A stretch of 64,000 nucleotides of DNA from Archilochus colubris (GCA_023079485.1 CM041090.1:6198519-6262518); one strand, 5' to 3'; positions 25,550 to 38,139 are shown, counted from the first letter of the stretch. A program made the numbers and translations. The notes: generated by a model from the letters alone, not told the origin.

Positions 25550-26855
25550 TTCAGGAAGAAGGGCCCTGATTTTTGTGAGGGATGCTGGCGTCACTCCTGG
25601 ATATCTCTGAGTATCTTTGCTTCTCTGACGCTGCCCACAAGAAATAACAGGAGTGGAAGAGGGTTGGGCTGTGGCTTTTAACAAAACCCTTTCACAGGAT
25701 TTCTGTTCTTGAGAAGAATAGAGACCTGGTAAAAACTCAACAGAACTGCATTTCTTTTCTTCCAAAAACATAAGGATTATAATCAACTTCTTATAGAAAA
25801 TAAGTGTTTTTCTAATGCTTTTACTGGGGCCAGCATTTCCTACTCAGAAGCTAATTAAAATTATTTCTTTGAGATAGTGGTTTGGGGTTACCTTTTATGA
25901 TGGATAAAACTCTCTTGTAAGGTCTATAAAAATTAAATTCCTTAGATTGTTATCCCCAAGCTCCCCAAAACAGTATTCCAGGCTTCTCAATAGTTTATTG
26001 TGATCAAAACCACTGTGTACATTTCAGTGTGTTACATAACAGGCAATTGTTCAGTAAATCCTATTGGCAGTGATTTTGGAATGGGGGAGGAGATAAAGAA
26101 AAAAAAAAAAAAGAACAAAAATAAAGCATCACTGCTAATTATATTTTTTTTCCTGTTAAGTCTTATGTGTTTTGCATTGTGTACCTATTTTCCCCTTAAG
26201 CTATAACTATATAAAATGGTGAAAGCAATAATTAACCATAAATCAATGATTCTGTTTCACTGATAACAGCAAGAAAGCATTTTTCATGCTTAATTTCTAG
26301 GGTCTAAATCAACTATAGAGTAAATTTTGAAGTGCAGTTTCTTGGCAAAGCCTTCTTTACAGCTTCTAGATTTTGCAGCCAGCTGCCTTAGTTGACAAGA
26401 AAAATTCTATTAGCTCCTACTTGTCTTCATGTGAGTAAGAAAGGAACCAAACTTCAAAGATGATGGGCACTGTTTTCTCCTACACTCCTGCTAGTTTTGC
26501 ACCCTTTGTTCTAACTCAGCTGAAGTGCTGTCAGGCCTCATTAGGATCAAACATCTGCTAATGGCAGGCTCTGATCTTCCCCAATATACATGGTTAGCTT
26601 GTGGTTTAGAGAGAGCTGTAACCTGAAACAGCAAGGCAAGATCTCTCAGTGCTGCAAAAGAGGATGTGATCCTGGAGAGGGATTCAGCATTAGCCTGGGG
26701 AACAAGTGATAAACAGCTGTGCAATCCAGCCAGGTAGGAGCAATCATCCCAATTTCCCTTCAGAAATCCTCCTCATCACTCCCAGGGTCACTGCCATATG
26801 AGTTATCATTTAGGGAGCATACCAGGCAAATAAGGGAGATAAGGTGATTAACTTG

Positions 26856-26885
26856 TTATTTTTTATTTTATTTTATTTTATTTTT
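26856..26885 (+). repeat. (TTTTA)n short microsatellite
   Basis: About five TTTTA units occur between GTTATTTTT and CTTGATTTTT. Confidence 0.85.
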
Positions 26886-29061
26886 ACTTGATTTTTAATT
26901 TGATTTCTGTGGTTCATGTAGTACCTGATCAGAAAAGTAAACCTAAGGTGGGTTTAATATGATTGACAATACAACATTGGTTCCACAAAACAAAAAAACC
27001 CAAACAAAACCAAACAAAAACCACCTTTGAGCTTAGGACCTTTGAGTACTGATCCTGAAGTTGTTTGATATTTGAGGTATGACTTTGGCAAGTCATAATT
27101 CATCAGGAAAGATGTTAAAAAAAAAAAAAAAAGGAAATTATTAAAAAAAAAAAAAAGAGGAACTTATACTCTGCAGCCTTAAATGTCTTCATCCAGAGAA
27201 AAGACTCTTGTGTATCAAACTGAATTCCCCATAACCATCATTCACTCCTATAAACCTCCCCTTGTTTATGTCTTGTGACAGAAATCAAAAAATCATTGTA
27301 AAGGACACAAAAAATGTGTCACATTGTAAAGGACACGAATGATGTGGAGGATATTTTTGACCTGGCTGTTCAAACATTTGAATTAGGTTCAAACATTAAA
27401 TATAACTTTTGTAAGAATATAATGAACCAATTACCAAGCACATATTAAAAAAAATAATCTTCATTCTTGTTCATTAACAATGAACAGAGGTGGTATTTTT
27501 GTGTTGGTTCTCTTCAGTGTTAGTCCATTTGCCCTCACTTGTCTGTCACCAGCACTGGGATAAAAATGTAGAATTATGAGGTTGAGAAACTAACTAACTG
27601 GATGTGCTGAGTCAGATCAAATGCCAGTGAAGCTACAGTGATTTATACAAGCCATGGATCTGGGCTGGGAATTTTATTTTTTTACAGTAAATGCTATGAC
27701 AGCACAGTCAGGACTTTCTACAGGCACTGGATCAACATCCACAGCTGTAATTTCATGTTGAATGACCTGACCTTCGTGCACTGAATTGAAATGGAAACTT
27801 CCCATTAAAAGAAGAGCCCAAAATAGCCAAATTCACCATGCATTCAGCAAAGAGAGAACATTTTTTCTCGGAGGGATGGAGTGTTAGGTATAAAGCCTGA
27901 ATCTTTGGGTCTGATTTGTGTTATTGAGGATTGCTCCACCATGGAATGGGCAGAGGGACAGGGACAAGAACCTTCATGAGGCACAAGGTCTTCCCAAGGC
28001 CACTCCTTGGGGTAGATTTGCTCATTCATTCTAATAAATGGGAGAAAGGAAAGACTGAATGGCCAGACTTATCAGGAGGAACCCTTCTGGGAGTCTGGAT
28101 CCAGCTCTAGGTCTTCCATCCACAATATATATACATATATATAAAGAACTTAAATGAAAATGGTTTTGTTGCAAATGGAATCAGCCACTATTTCTTGAAG
28201 CCTGCAAGGAAGGTCCAGCAGAAAACCTTTGTTCAATATTCTTGAATCAATAGTCTGAGAATCACAATTTCAAGAAGAGAATAGAGCCTGCACCAAATTT
28301 ACCAGGTACTGTCTGCATTGTCTGCACAGCAATCGCTAATGAAATTATTCTTCTCACTCCCTACTATGTTCTTCTTTTGCCTTTCAGTAAAAATTGGATG
28401 ATAAAGAATAGCAATGAAGAGCAATTGAATATGGTCTAGTAAGTGCCTTTTTCACACTTAAGTACTGCTTGTTAAATTTCATTCTGAAAAATGAAGCCCT
28501 ATTTAGAATAAATGTGAGGGATCCTGGTGAGAAAAAAAGCACCCTGGGCCATTAAAAGAAAAAAAAAAATCTGAGTTTTTTTGTTGCTGCATAATTTTGA
28601 AATAAAACAGCAATTTCTACTATACTTAAGGAAAAAAAAAATAATTTGCTGACAACTGGGACACCAGACTGCAGGTAAATGAAATTTTTAAAAGAGGGGT
28701 TAATACTCTTTAAGAAGGAAAAATGAAGTTTGTAAGTCCCTGGCAGAGCCTTAATTAAATGAAAGGTGTCTTGCTCTTCTCCTTTTATAGATAAAGGAGC
28801 AGCTCTTCAGGCTGTTCTGCTGACGGGGGGGTGGTGCAGCCCTGCAGGTTCCATTTCTGGGCAGTTTTGGGGAATAGCACCAAACTCTTCCCCCTTAAAC
28901 AGCTGTGAGGAATTAGGGTAGGATTTTAATACAGCTTTGCTCTCTTGTTCTTGTGGTTATCTACAGAGAGGACTTAACATCCCATTATTTGCCTCTGAGC
29001 ATTGATCTGTTACCTGTTTTCAGTAAGAATCAGCAGCTTCTGGAGGTAATCTAGACAACAG

Positions 29062-29153
29062 TACTCTAGGTGGCCCTGCTCTGGCAGGGGGGGTTGGACT
29101 AGATGATCTTTTGAGGTCCCTTCTAACCCCTAGGATTCTATGATTCTATGATA
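29062..29153 (+). mobile_element. CR1 LINE 3' end, short fragment
   Basis: The fragment runs from the CTCTGGCAGGGGGGGTTGGA block through TAGATGATCTTTTGAGGTCC to GGATTCTATGATTCTATGAT. It is only about 90 bp but has a clean 3' terminus. Confidence 0.9.
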
Positions 29154-29394
29154 ACAGGTAGTGGTTGTCTCTAGATCTCAGCAAATGATGCTCCCTCCTG
29201 CAGTATTTGTCTCCACTTTTAAGAACAGATAAAATACTTCATGGCTGCCTCCCAGGGAATCTCTCATCCCTGGCTCACTGAAGACAAATGTCAGGGATGC
29301 AGAGTCTGGCTGGCACTTGCTTCTGGGAATGCTGGGGGATGGATTACCATGGATTGCTCCTTACTGAACATTGCTGCTCACACTGGGAACCTGG

Positions 29395-29455
29395 AATCAG
29401 GGAATCATTAAGGTTGGAAAAGACCACTAAGGTCAAGTTCAAGCTTTCCATCTGT
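29395..29455 (-). mobile_element. CR1-like 3' end fragment, minus strand
   Basis: GGGAATCATTAAGGTTGGAA followed by AAGACCACTAAGGTCAAGTT is the inverted form of a CR1 3' end. Only about 60 bp are recognisable, and sequence beyond is unique. Confidence 0.7.
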
Positions 29456-29701
29456 CCTGAAAGACAGACCCATTGTATCTGCTAAACAAGACAGTTGCAA
29501 AGAAGCTATTTTAGTGAACTAAAACCCCATTCTGCTTGGAGTTAGGCCTTCTTGTGGAAACGCACGTTCTGAAACAGTAAGGGAAGTTTACCCTGATTGT
29601 TGTTGTACATCAAATTTGAGCACAAATATATAACCCATAGTTTTAAAATTTCTCATGGATTTCAGTTTAAGATAGGAGACTTCTCTATTTATTTATAAAA
29701 C

Positions 29702-29930
29702 CTGGAATCATAGTATAGTTTGGATTTGACCTTAAAGTTCACCCAGTCCCAACCCCCTGCATGGGCAGGGACACCTCCCACCAGCGCAGGGTGCTCCAGG
29801 CCCCCTCCAAAACTGCCCTTGGACACTTTCAGATAGAGCATCCCCAGCTTCCCTGGGCAATATCTTCCAGTGTTTCACCACCTTCACAATGAAGAATTTT
29901 TTCTTAATAAGTAATCTCATTCTAGACTCT
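29702..29930 (-). mobile_element. CR1 LINE 3' end, minus strand
   Basis: The inverted CR1 3' sequence is evident from GGAATCATAGTATAGTTTGG, then CCCAACCCCCTGCATGGGCA, GGGACACCTCCCACCAG and the CAATGAAGAATTTTTTCTTA block. It is a different subfamily or an older copy than the one at 30.3-30.9 kb, because the internal wording differs. Confidence 0.88.
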
Positions 29931-30335
29931 CAGAGATTACAACCTCTCCCTCCCTATCTGTGCTTGGGGTTGCTGTGAGATGTAGTTTTGGAAGGCAGAG
30001 GAGTGGCAGAAAATAGATGAAATACAGCATCAGTATTTAAATGTGACATTAGGCCTTACCATTTGTCATCGTTCTTAGCAACCCCCAGCCACATGGGAGG
30101 GCTGTGAAATACTCCAGTAAAAGTGCCTGGTTATGCCAAATTCTTCAGTAGAATATTTTGGAAGGCTGCCTTGTCAATGTGTTGGTCCACGTAAGGAGCT
30201 CACCCTGCCCTCTGCTAATGATGACCTCAAAAAATTCAAGGTACTTATCCTCATGCATCATTCTAGGGCAGAGTGTTTAGAGAAGGGAATGGTTCTCAGG
30301 GAGAGAGAGACCTGGGCACATTTTGTCATTCAATT

Positions 30336-30873
30336 AGAATCATAGAATTGGCTGGGTTGGAAGGGACCTCAGAGATCATCAAGTCCAACCCTTGATCCAC
30401 TGTTGCGGTTGCTAGACCATGGCACTGAGTGCCACATCCAGTCTCTTTTGAAATATCTCCAGACACGGAGAATCCACTACTTCCCTGGGCAGCCCATTCC
30501 AATGTCTGATCACCCTCTCCGTAAAGAAATCCTTTCTAATATCCAACCTAAACTTCCCCTGGCACAACTTGAGACCGTGCCCTCTTGTCTTGCTGAGAGT
30601 TGCCTGGGAAAAGAGCCCAACCCTCACCTGGCTCCAACCTCCTTTCAGGGAGTTGTAGAGAGTGATGAGGTCTCCCCTGAGCCTCCTCTTCTTCAGGCTG
30701 AACACCCCCAGCTCCCTCAGCCTCTCATCATAGGATCTGTGCTCGAGTCCCTTCACCAGCCTGGTTGCCCTCCTTTGGACCTGCTCCAGGACCTCGATAT
30801 CCTTCCTGAACTGAGGGGCCCAGAACTGGACACAGGACTCGAGGTGTGGCCTCACCAGCGCTGATGGCACCAC
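30336..30873 (-). mobile_element. CR1 LINE fragment on the minus strand with an open C-terminal ORF2 remnant
   Basis: On the + strand it begins with the inverted 3' terminus (AGAATCATAGAATTGGCTGGG) and extends to the block for [21 protein letters not shown] minus-strand frame at 30412-30876 is open for about 154 codons across the C-terminal part of CR1 ORF2. It lacks the endonuclease and reverse transcriptase domains, so it cannot move on its own. It belongs to a cluster of five CR1 pieces between 29.1 and 32.4 kb. Confidence 0.95.
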
Positions 30874-32018
30874 CACAGGGGCAGATGTACTTTTTTATGT
30901 ACTTTTTTTTTATGTACTTTTGATGTCTTCTGTCTGCAGCAATAGTTGGAAAACAATTTAAAAATTCATAAAATATTTTCCTGATAGGAAACAAAAGGGT
31001 TTTTGTAAACACCACTATTAATAAGTGCCTATGGGTACCTGTGCATGCATACATACAGATATTGGCATGAGAGCTTCATTGCCTGCTTTCTGCTTTGGTG
31101 CTAACTTTAACTATATGGCCAGCTCATATTTTCCCCTTAGTAACTCTGTGGTTTTCAATGTAGAGAATGGGAAAAAAAAAAAAAAAGCGCCTGAATTCAG
31201 TACCTGGCAGTTTGTAAGGAATATTGTGCTTTTTTTTGGTAACTAGTTTTTACTATAATTTATGGCAGCTGCTTTGTGGCTGTGTGGAGTGTGTCAGTGA
31301 CTACTGTAGATATATCTAGCATGAAAAATTTCATCTGTAAATGGTTAAAATTTTGCAGTGTAAGAAACTGAAAGCAGCTTGTCACAGTGGCAGATGTTGG
31401 ACATCCTTAATGACAGGTGGGATTGCTGCTGTCTGGGGTAAATATATTTGTATTGCTACACAAGTCAGCATAATCATGGAAAGTTTACTGCAAACAGGCA
31501 CATTCATATCCTCGAATAACTTCAGTTATCAAATTTGTTCTGTTTTAGACAGATAATTTTCAAATTTGTTTTGAACCTTAGAATCACCCTCTCGATATTA
31601 ATTTTTAAAGTAGCAGAGTAATGTTTTTGATCTTTTAAGAACCCAATATCTTATCATTTAAAAATATTATTTTTGTTTTGTAGCACACTTTCACATTCAT
31701 GAACTCTGTCTTTTTAATTGTCTCAGTCACTCCTTTTCATTTTATGTTCTGTGAGCTTTAATTAATGAAGAGTGAATTGCTATCTCCCTGAAAACTGTAC
31801 TAAAAGAATGGCATCAAAAGAAAGTATATGCCAGCTTTCCTGGATCTGATATGAATTTTATATTGATGTAGTAATATTGTCAATATGGCCAATGATTTCA
31901 ATAAGCAACCTACACAAAGATACTTAATAAAATTAAACAAGAATAAAGTGAAAATAACTATTTTTGTTCCCAGTGTTAAAGTAGATGACACAGTAACAAA
32001 TTTTTTGACTTAATAATC

Positions 32019-32350
32019 ATAGAATCATCCCTTTGGTTGGAAAAGACCTTTAAGATCATTGAGCCCAACTGCTAACCCAGCCCTGCCAAGTGCACCATGT
32101 GTCCGGGTGCCACCTCCCCATGTCCTTTCAGTACCTCCAGGCTTGGTGACTCAGCCATCCCCTGGACAGCCTGTTCCCATGCTTGACAACCCTTTCAGGA
32201 AAGAATTTTTTTATTTTTTTTTTTTTTTAACATCTAATCTAAACCTCCCCTGGCACAATTTAAGGCCATTTCCTCTTGTTCTATTGCTTGTTACCTGGGA
32301 TAAACCACCACCCACTTTGCTACAGCCTCCTCCCAGGTAGTTGTAGAGAG
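32019..32350 (-). mobile_element. CR1 LINE 3' end, minus strand, with an internal poly-T expansion
   Basis: It starts with inverted terminal sequence (AATCATAGAATCATCCCTTTGG) and continues through CAGTACCTCCAGGCTTGGTGACTC and CCCTGGACAGCCTGTTCCC-type blocks to TTGTAGAGAGAGCTGAAT. A T-rich run at 32205-32228 sits where other CR1 copies have a shorter TTTCCTAAT-like stretch, so a homopolymer has grown inside the element. Open frames over this stretch are not genuine genes. Confidence 0.9.
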
Positions 32351-32940
32351 AGCTGAATTTTGCCAGCTGATTTAACCCATTCCTGCCTCAGACATAAACT
32401 GGAATAATCCATCTCCTGACCTCATTAGAATTACCTGTCTCCTTTCTGGGGATAGGTTTGTGTTTGACCTCCTTACTAAGGTGATCCAATCAGGGATGGA
32501 TTGTTGCCAAAACTCCCATTGTATGGAAATGCAGTAACAGGAGTTCCAGGTCAAAGTTTGTTGCTTTCACCCAGGAAAACACTTGTAAGTGGTTGTTGCA
32601 GCCACCCTGAGTCATCACTTAGTCTCACACTTGATTTTATTTCCCTGAATTTAATTGAAATGTTTACCACCTAGTAATATTTAAGGGTGTGGAGGTGCTG
32701 TATGTAAGAACACCTCTGCCCTTTGCATTGCCCAGCAGTGACAGATCAGGCAATAATGCGTTTGTTCTTCTGGCTGAGATGCACCTGGGTAACACGTGGA
32801 GTTTAATTGAAATACACCCTGACCTTGGTTTTGTTCATGAGCCACAGAATGGACATAATTACTATGAATCTACCGAGGGGCATTATGGCAAAATGTTTTA
32901 TTACTAATTCTGGCTCCTCACACACTTTGGGGAAAAAAAA

Positions 32941-33023
32941 ATCATATATTATATAATATAATATAATATATAAATATTAGATTATATTAAAATATTATTA
33001 TATATAATCATATATTATAATCA
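32941..33023 (+). repeat. AT-rich low-complexity tract (ATAAT/TATAT words)
   Basis: About 80 bp of A and T with almost no G or C, consisting of imperfect TATAATA repeats. It is a simple AT tract of the kind that recurs through this region, for example at 600-655. Confidence 0.85.
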
Positions 33024-33835
33024 AGTTATACATCTCCGAACAAACAATATGCTGCCATTTCAGCTAAGTCCTAACACAATTTTTATTTTTTTTTTTAATT
33101 GGCTTGTTAAATTTCTCTGTACCTACTTTTTCTCTCAAAACATTATTATAATATGATAATTGCATTGCCCCTAACAGTTTCATATTCCTTCATAATTAAA
33201 TAAACAGCTTGTGAACTGCAGACCAAAAAATGCCTTTGTTCCACTCTTACCTTCAGGTGTTTCCATAGTTACCAAGAACAAGAAGTTTTACCAGGCTCAT
33301 TTGCCAGGCTTGAGGCTATTCACAACCTTAACTTTTCATCTCATGTCTCTTTTCTTCTTTGTCTCTTTGTTTATTAACAGAAGAAGGAAGTAATTAGAAC
33401 TCAGTTAGAACAAATGCCATGATGCAAAAGGAGTGCAGGGCTTCAGAGTGTTATTAGCAGGATATTTTTCTCCTAGAAGGTTTTTTTAAATACTGGATAC
33501 TAAGCAATACAGCCTTTAGTTACCAAAATTCTAAAACACTTATCAAACACTTCTCCAACTCAATATTCAGACCTTAGAGAAGGAAAACACCTTTCTTGAC
33601 ACAGCATGATCACATAGAAACATTTCGACAAATACCTAAAAATTTCTGTCTTCTGGTTTCTATTATGTACTGAGATCAAGAGCTCAGCAAGACTCAAAGT
33701 AGGATTTGTATGAGTAACAAAAATATTCAGGAGACATTGTAATTTAGGGAAGGCTGCTTTGGGCTTTAAAAATTGGACTCATTTTCTGAGATTAGGATGA
33801 AACCTTCTTAAAGGCAGATATATCGTTTAATGGCT

Positions 33836-34045
33836 TTCTTCTCTTCTCTTCTCTTCTCTTCTCTTCTCTTCTCTTCTCTTCTCTTCTCTTCTCTTCTCTT
33901 CTCTTCTCTTCTCTTCTCTTTCTTCTCTTCTCTTCTCTTCTCTTCTCTTCTCTTCTCTTCTCTTCTCTTCTCTTCTCTTCTCTTCTCTTCTCTTCTCTTC
34001 TCTTCTCTTCTCTTCTCTTCTCTTCTCTTCTCTTCTCTTCTCTTC
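33836..34045 (-). repeat. (GAGAA)n pentanucleotide microsatellite, about 42 units
   Basis: The + strand reads CTTCT units without interruption for about 210 bp except for a single-base phase shift at 33920-33921, where an extra T occurs. The last 15 bases (to 34060) are degenerate copies. The pattern is pure purine on the minus strand, hence able to form triplex or unusual DNA, and is probably length-polymorphic. The overlapping 79-84 residue frames (EEKRR or SSLLF repeats) are artefacts of the pentamer. Confidence 0.97.
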
Positions 34046-34060
34046 GTTTCTTTTCTCTTC

Positions 34061-37000
34061 ACTCATACCGATGCTGTGACTTAGGCAATCATTCCACCAC
34101 CTGACCCTGCTTGGGAAGGGGAAATCAGGAAAAGGAATGGAGACCTGTGGGTTGAAACGAAAATAGTTTTAACAAAATAAAAATAATCAACTAATATTAT
34201 CCCTCTGCACCAACATGGTTCAAAGCTACCCTTGACCTTGGTCACTATAGAAACCTGCATACCAGAGCTAGGAATAGATGACAACAACACATCTTAGCTC
34301 TTTTGTTCTTAAAGAACTGGACTCTGTAATTTGGAAAAAAAAAATCTGAACAGAAAAAGAAATTATTGTGTAATTCTGTCCCAGCAAACCCAGTATAACT
34401 GGCTACATTTCTCTATGCATTCTTAGAGTACAATGCTGTTCTGAGCTGACATTTCCTACATCTGTTTTTGTAGTTTGGGAGTAGAGAGAAAATTTTGGAA
34501 GGAATCAGGACTAACATCTTGGATTCCATCAGCCTTGCACTTTTTGCCTCTGCATTTTTTAGAAGATGCACCATTGAAATATTTCACATACTCAAGCTCC
34601 AGACTCTTGCCTGCTGTTTTGAAATCCTGTAGTATGTGGTTGAAAAGGATGTTAATTTATACAGGTTAAAGCTTTCCTGTAAAAAAACAAAATTGATATT
34701 CTACCAGATCAAAACTAGTTTGTTTGAAATGAAGTATTGCTGTAGTACCTTTAAATAGAATGTTGTCTTAAGTCACTACTGGGCTCATAAAAATAAGCAA
34801 AGATTGCAGTGTTTCAAAATAATGAAGTGTGCCAGGAGTGAAAATGGCATTGCAGTCCATCGCATAATTTTTACTAAGGGTTGTTCTTATCCTAATTTTG
34901 TTGTGGTGCTTTGTGAATGGGGATCTGTGATTTTACTTTGATAATAAACCAAAAAAGGGATTAAGGAAGCATCTGTTTCAATAGATAGAAGCCCCTATTT
35001 CAGATGAATAGAAGCATCTATTTCCATAGACACAGATATACTCTGGTTTAGGTGCTGCTCACTGAGCTATTCCTGACTTAAGACAGTGAAATCCTGAAGG
35101 TGTTTGTGTGCCTCCCATTTCTCCCCTGGCTGGCACATGAGATGTGGGGTTGTGCTGCTGCACTTAGGAGAATTCTCTTAGCAAGGCTATTGGGAAATTC
35201 CTCCTGTAGAGTTGCTTGTTTCCCCCCTAGATGAATATCTGTCTTGAAAAATACACAGGAAACTAAAAAGGTTCAGAGAAAAGGTGTTTTGTCAACTGAA
35301 TTAGTTAAGTGAGAAGAACAAAACTGGAAATAAATAACCCCAGGGACCAGTACTGAGGTAGAAAGCCTCTTTAGCTTTATGTAATTGAATCGAGCCTGAG
35401 TTAATACAGAACAAAAGTTTTTAATGTCTAGATGGAGTCTCAAGAAAATTAATCCAAATTAACTTTGAAAAGGGAGTAGCTAAACTGCATTACATTCTTT
35501 CATGGTCACTCTTAATTGAAATTACAGTGCCCTTGATGCAATTTAGCTTAAATTACATTCTAAATAAGAGTGTCCACACAAAGATTTAATGCAATATAAT
35601 TAAACCACTTTAAAAGTTAATTCCAATTAAGATTCTAGAATGTTTTGGAGTGGACAAGTACCAAGCTACATTCTGGTGGCTTTTATGAAAGAATTTAAGT
35701 GAGTTTATTGTGAGTTCATAGATTGTTCCTTTTATCACCACTGTGAGCAATCTGAATAGAGATTAAAATTGCTTTGTCCTCTTCACCCTTTGGGTGATAT
35801 CCAGGGAAAGGTCAATAAAGAAGGCAAATAATTTCTCCTAATAAAAATCAGTCTGTCCTAAAAATATATCTACTACATATTGTCTAACATTTCCTATTAT
35901 TTTCCTGTAAAATTAGCAAATATGATGAGTGGTACTGAGGATAGGCAGTGCAAATGACTCTTGGGAGTAAAAGAATATTTATAAACAAAGGGAAAGTTAT
36001 TTAGTTTAAAACTCTGGAAAATCTCTTAATTTCCAGCTAAAATGCAAATATTTTCACCTGGGCCAATGTGTACTAAAATTCTCATTTTTAAAATGTCTTT
36101 TTCATGTTCATTTCTGCTACCTAAAGCTAAGGAGAAATATCTTAAACCTTAGGAAGACGTGGGAGAGGAAAAAGGAAATCATGCTGGAAAATGAGGAGTG
36201 TGGAATAAAGCTGTTTTCTGTATAACCTCATGAGAGAAAAGAAGAAAAAGGCAAATTGGATCAAACTCATCCTTGATTGAACTCCCTTGAAATCAATGGT
36301 GATTCAGGAGGATTGAAGATGTCCAGTCACATTTGGGTCTCTCAGGTCAGTGTCTTAGTGGTTCAGCTGGGTTTTGAAAGGCTTGCAGAGGAGAACTGGA
36401 AAGTATCTGTGGTACAGCAGTGTCCACTCTGCATCCTACACCTATCTGAGAAAAACTGATGGGTTTTGAATCCTCCTGGGTTTTTAGGCTTTATGGCAAT
36501 GGCTCTCTAACCTGGTGGTGAAACTTGTAAAGTCTTGTAGCAGTGAAAAGGGAAAACTGATTTTTAAGAATGGAGGAAAATATCCACAGCTCTATGGTTG
36601 CACTGAAGGGGGTTTCACTGTGGAGCAGTCTGTTTACAAAAAAAAAAAAACAACAAAAAACAAAACAAAGAGCTCAGGCAGGTCCCAATCCATGAGAAAA
36701 ACAAAAAATAAGATCAGGAAGAGGAAAAGATCAGATCTGTTGTAACCTAGTGTACTGATTTTGTGTGATGTTCTCTGCAGAACACAGCATGTGTTCCTCT
36801 GCTGATGGCAAAGCCATTCCAGAGAGCACAGGAGTAGTGCTGGTGTCCTGTGCACAGGCAGGGAACAGGATGCAGAGTGTTTGGACTTAAAGCTCTGGTC
36901 CTGGGCTTTCAGCCTGGTGGGGAGGGGTAGATGAGGGCAGGGGGAAGGAATCCCTAGCAGTCTGGTTCTGTCAGCCCATCCCTTCCCTTCCCAGCCATCT

Positions 37001-38133
37001 GGGGCCATCTGAGGCTGCAGGAACATTTGCAGAGCAGATGTTGGTACAAGATTTCTGGCCCCACTGGGGTTCCCTGCCCACAGTTCGGTCTCTGTTCTGG
37101 GACAAGGGTTTTACCTTCACATGTTTCAATATTTTGTGGGGCTAAAACAGATTGTGTGCTTTTCTCCTGGTATCTACACTGACATTCCGTTGGCTTCCTC
37201 TGCTGGCTTTGCTTCCAAAAGGGGATCAGGCCCTGGGAGCATTCAGAGTTCCTGAAAAGAGAGCCAAATGAGTCACTTCTGCATCCTGGGATTCAGACCT
37301 ATTTTTATTGCTGCACTGCACGGCCCGTGCCATCAGAAACTGTTTTCAATTCTCTGATGCTGATAGTACTGGAAAAGATTTCCCAGCATAATTAGCTGCT
37401 TGATGCACCTGGCTCCTCTTCATATGTTTGGAAATCTGCCATTTAATTTGCAACTGTAGAATGACTTGTTTACTAAAAAATGCAGGTAGGTATCTTAGCA
37501 AAGGGTTTTTCTCTCAAAAACCTCTTCAAAAGAGTACAATATACAGCATATATAGCTGTGAAATATAAGGTGAAGCAAAGGTGTGTTTTCTGAATGCATC
37601 CACTTACTTGTCAACTTGAAAAAAATAGTAGGAAGTGATATGAATGCATCCTGAAATGTTGTGGCATGTGGTTGAGGGAGAATTGTGAGTATTTAACTAT
37701 GCTTTAGTTTACATTTATCTGTGATATAGTTATGATGATTTAAATTTGCTGGGATGGTTTCATCACCTGATAACTGATAGATTCTGTCTATATCTTCAAT
37801 GTAGTGACAGCATCACATCTCCTTTTTTATGGCAGATGGACAGCACCAACCAAAGTGTGTTAGATCAGATTGCACCATAAGTATAGATTGGGATAAAGCC
37901 ATGGTCTTTGGCCTCCACTGCCCCCCATCTGAGCTGATTAGTTACAGACTGGATGAATTCTGTATCCCACAGGCTATACTGAAAGCTCAGTCTGAGTTGC
38001 CTACAGCAACCAAAGCACCAGTGATCCAGCACAGGGTCACTGGAGCTTGGGAAATACCTTTGCCACCTCCCATACCTCATCAGGCAGAGGTTCTGTTTTT
38101 GTAACCAGAGCCCACTCTTCCAGTAAAACCTTT
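34061..38133. other. Noncoding DNA between the GAGAA array and the palindromic element; no gene seen
   Basis: AT-rich to 36 kb, then moderately GC-rich. Apart from the candidate old repeat at 35395-35665, I recognise nothing. An open frame at 37829-38104 immediately left of the palindrome has no family resemblance. Confidence 0.6.
35395..35665. repeat. Candidate ancient interspersed repeat rich in TTAATT/AATTAA blocks
   Basis: The segment repeats related phrases: AAATTAACTTTGAAAAGGGA, ACTGCATTACATTC, CTTAATTGAAATTACAG, TTTAATGCAATATAATTAAA and AAGTTAATTCCAATTAAG. It contains an inverted pair GTCCAC (35573-35578) and GTGGAC (35651-35656) about 80 bp apart. I have seen similar wording in reptile and bird repeats that behave like old MITEs, but I cannot name a family. 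Confidence 0.3.
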
Positions 38134-38139
38134 AGAGAG
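38134..38139. repeat. Left copy of a 6-bp target-site duplication, AGAGAG
   Basis: AGAGAG directly precedes the TG terminus at 38140 and is repeated at 38648-38653 directly after the CA terminus. The motif is simple, so chance identity is possible, but it falls exactly at both breakpoints of the palindrome. Confidence 0.65.

Larger units (their letters stand above)
23560..29061. other. Noncoding DNA, presumed intron; no gene seen
   Basis: Contains poly-T at 24413-24432, the 16-bp repeat at 25488, the TTTTA repeat at 26856, an A/C-rich bit near 26988-27023, and two poly-A runs near 27119-27156. A partly duplicated word CATTGTAAAGGACAC occurs near 27294 and 27321. No protein or RNA gene is supported. 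Confidence 0.65.

Noticed and set aside
33808..34084. Three overlapping frames encoding EEKRR or SSLLF repeats
   Set aside because: Direct translation of the pentanucleotide microsatellite in different frames.
37829..38104. 91-codon + frame just left of the palindromic element
   Set aside because: No recognisable family, no sign of a promoter or splice sites, and length is compatible with chance. It also lies outside the target duplication, so it is not part of the element.
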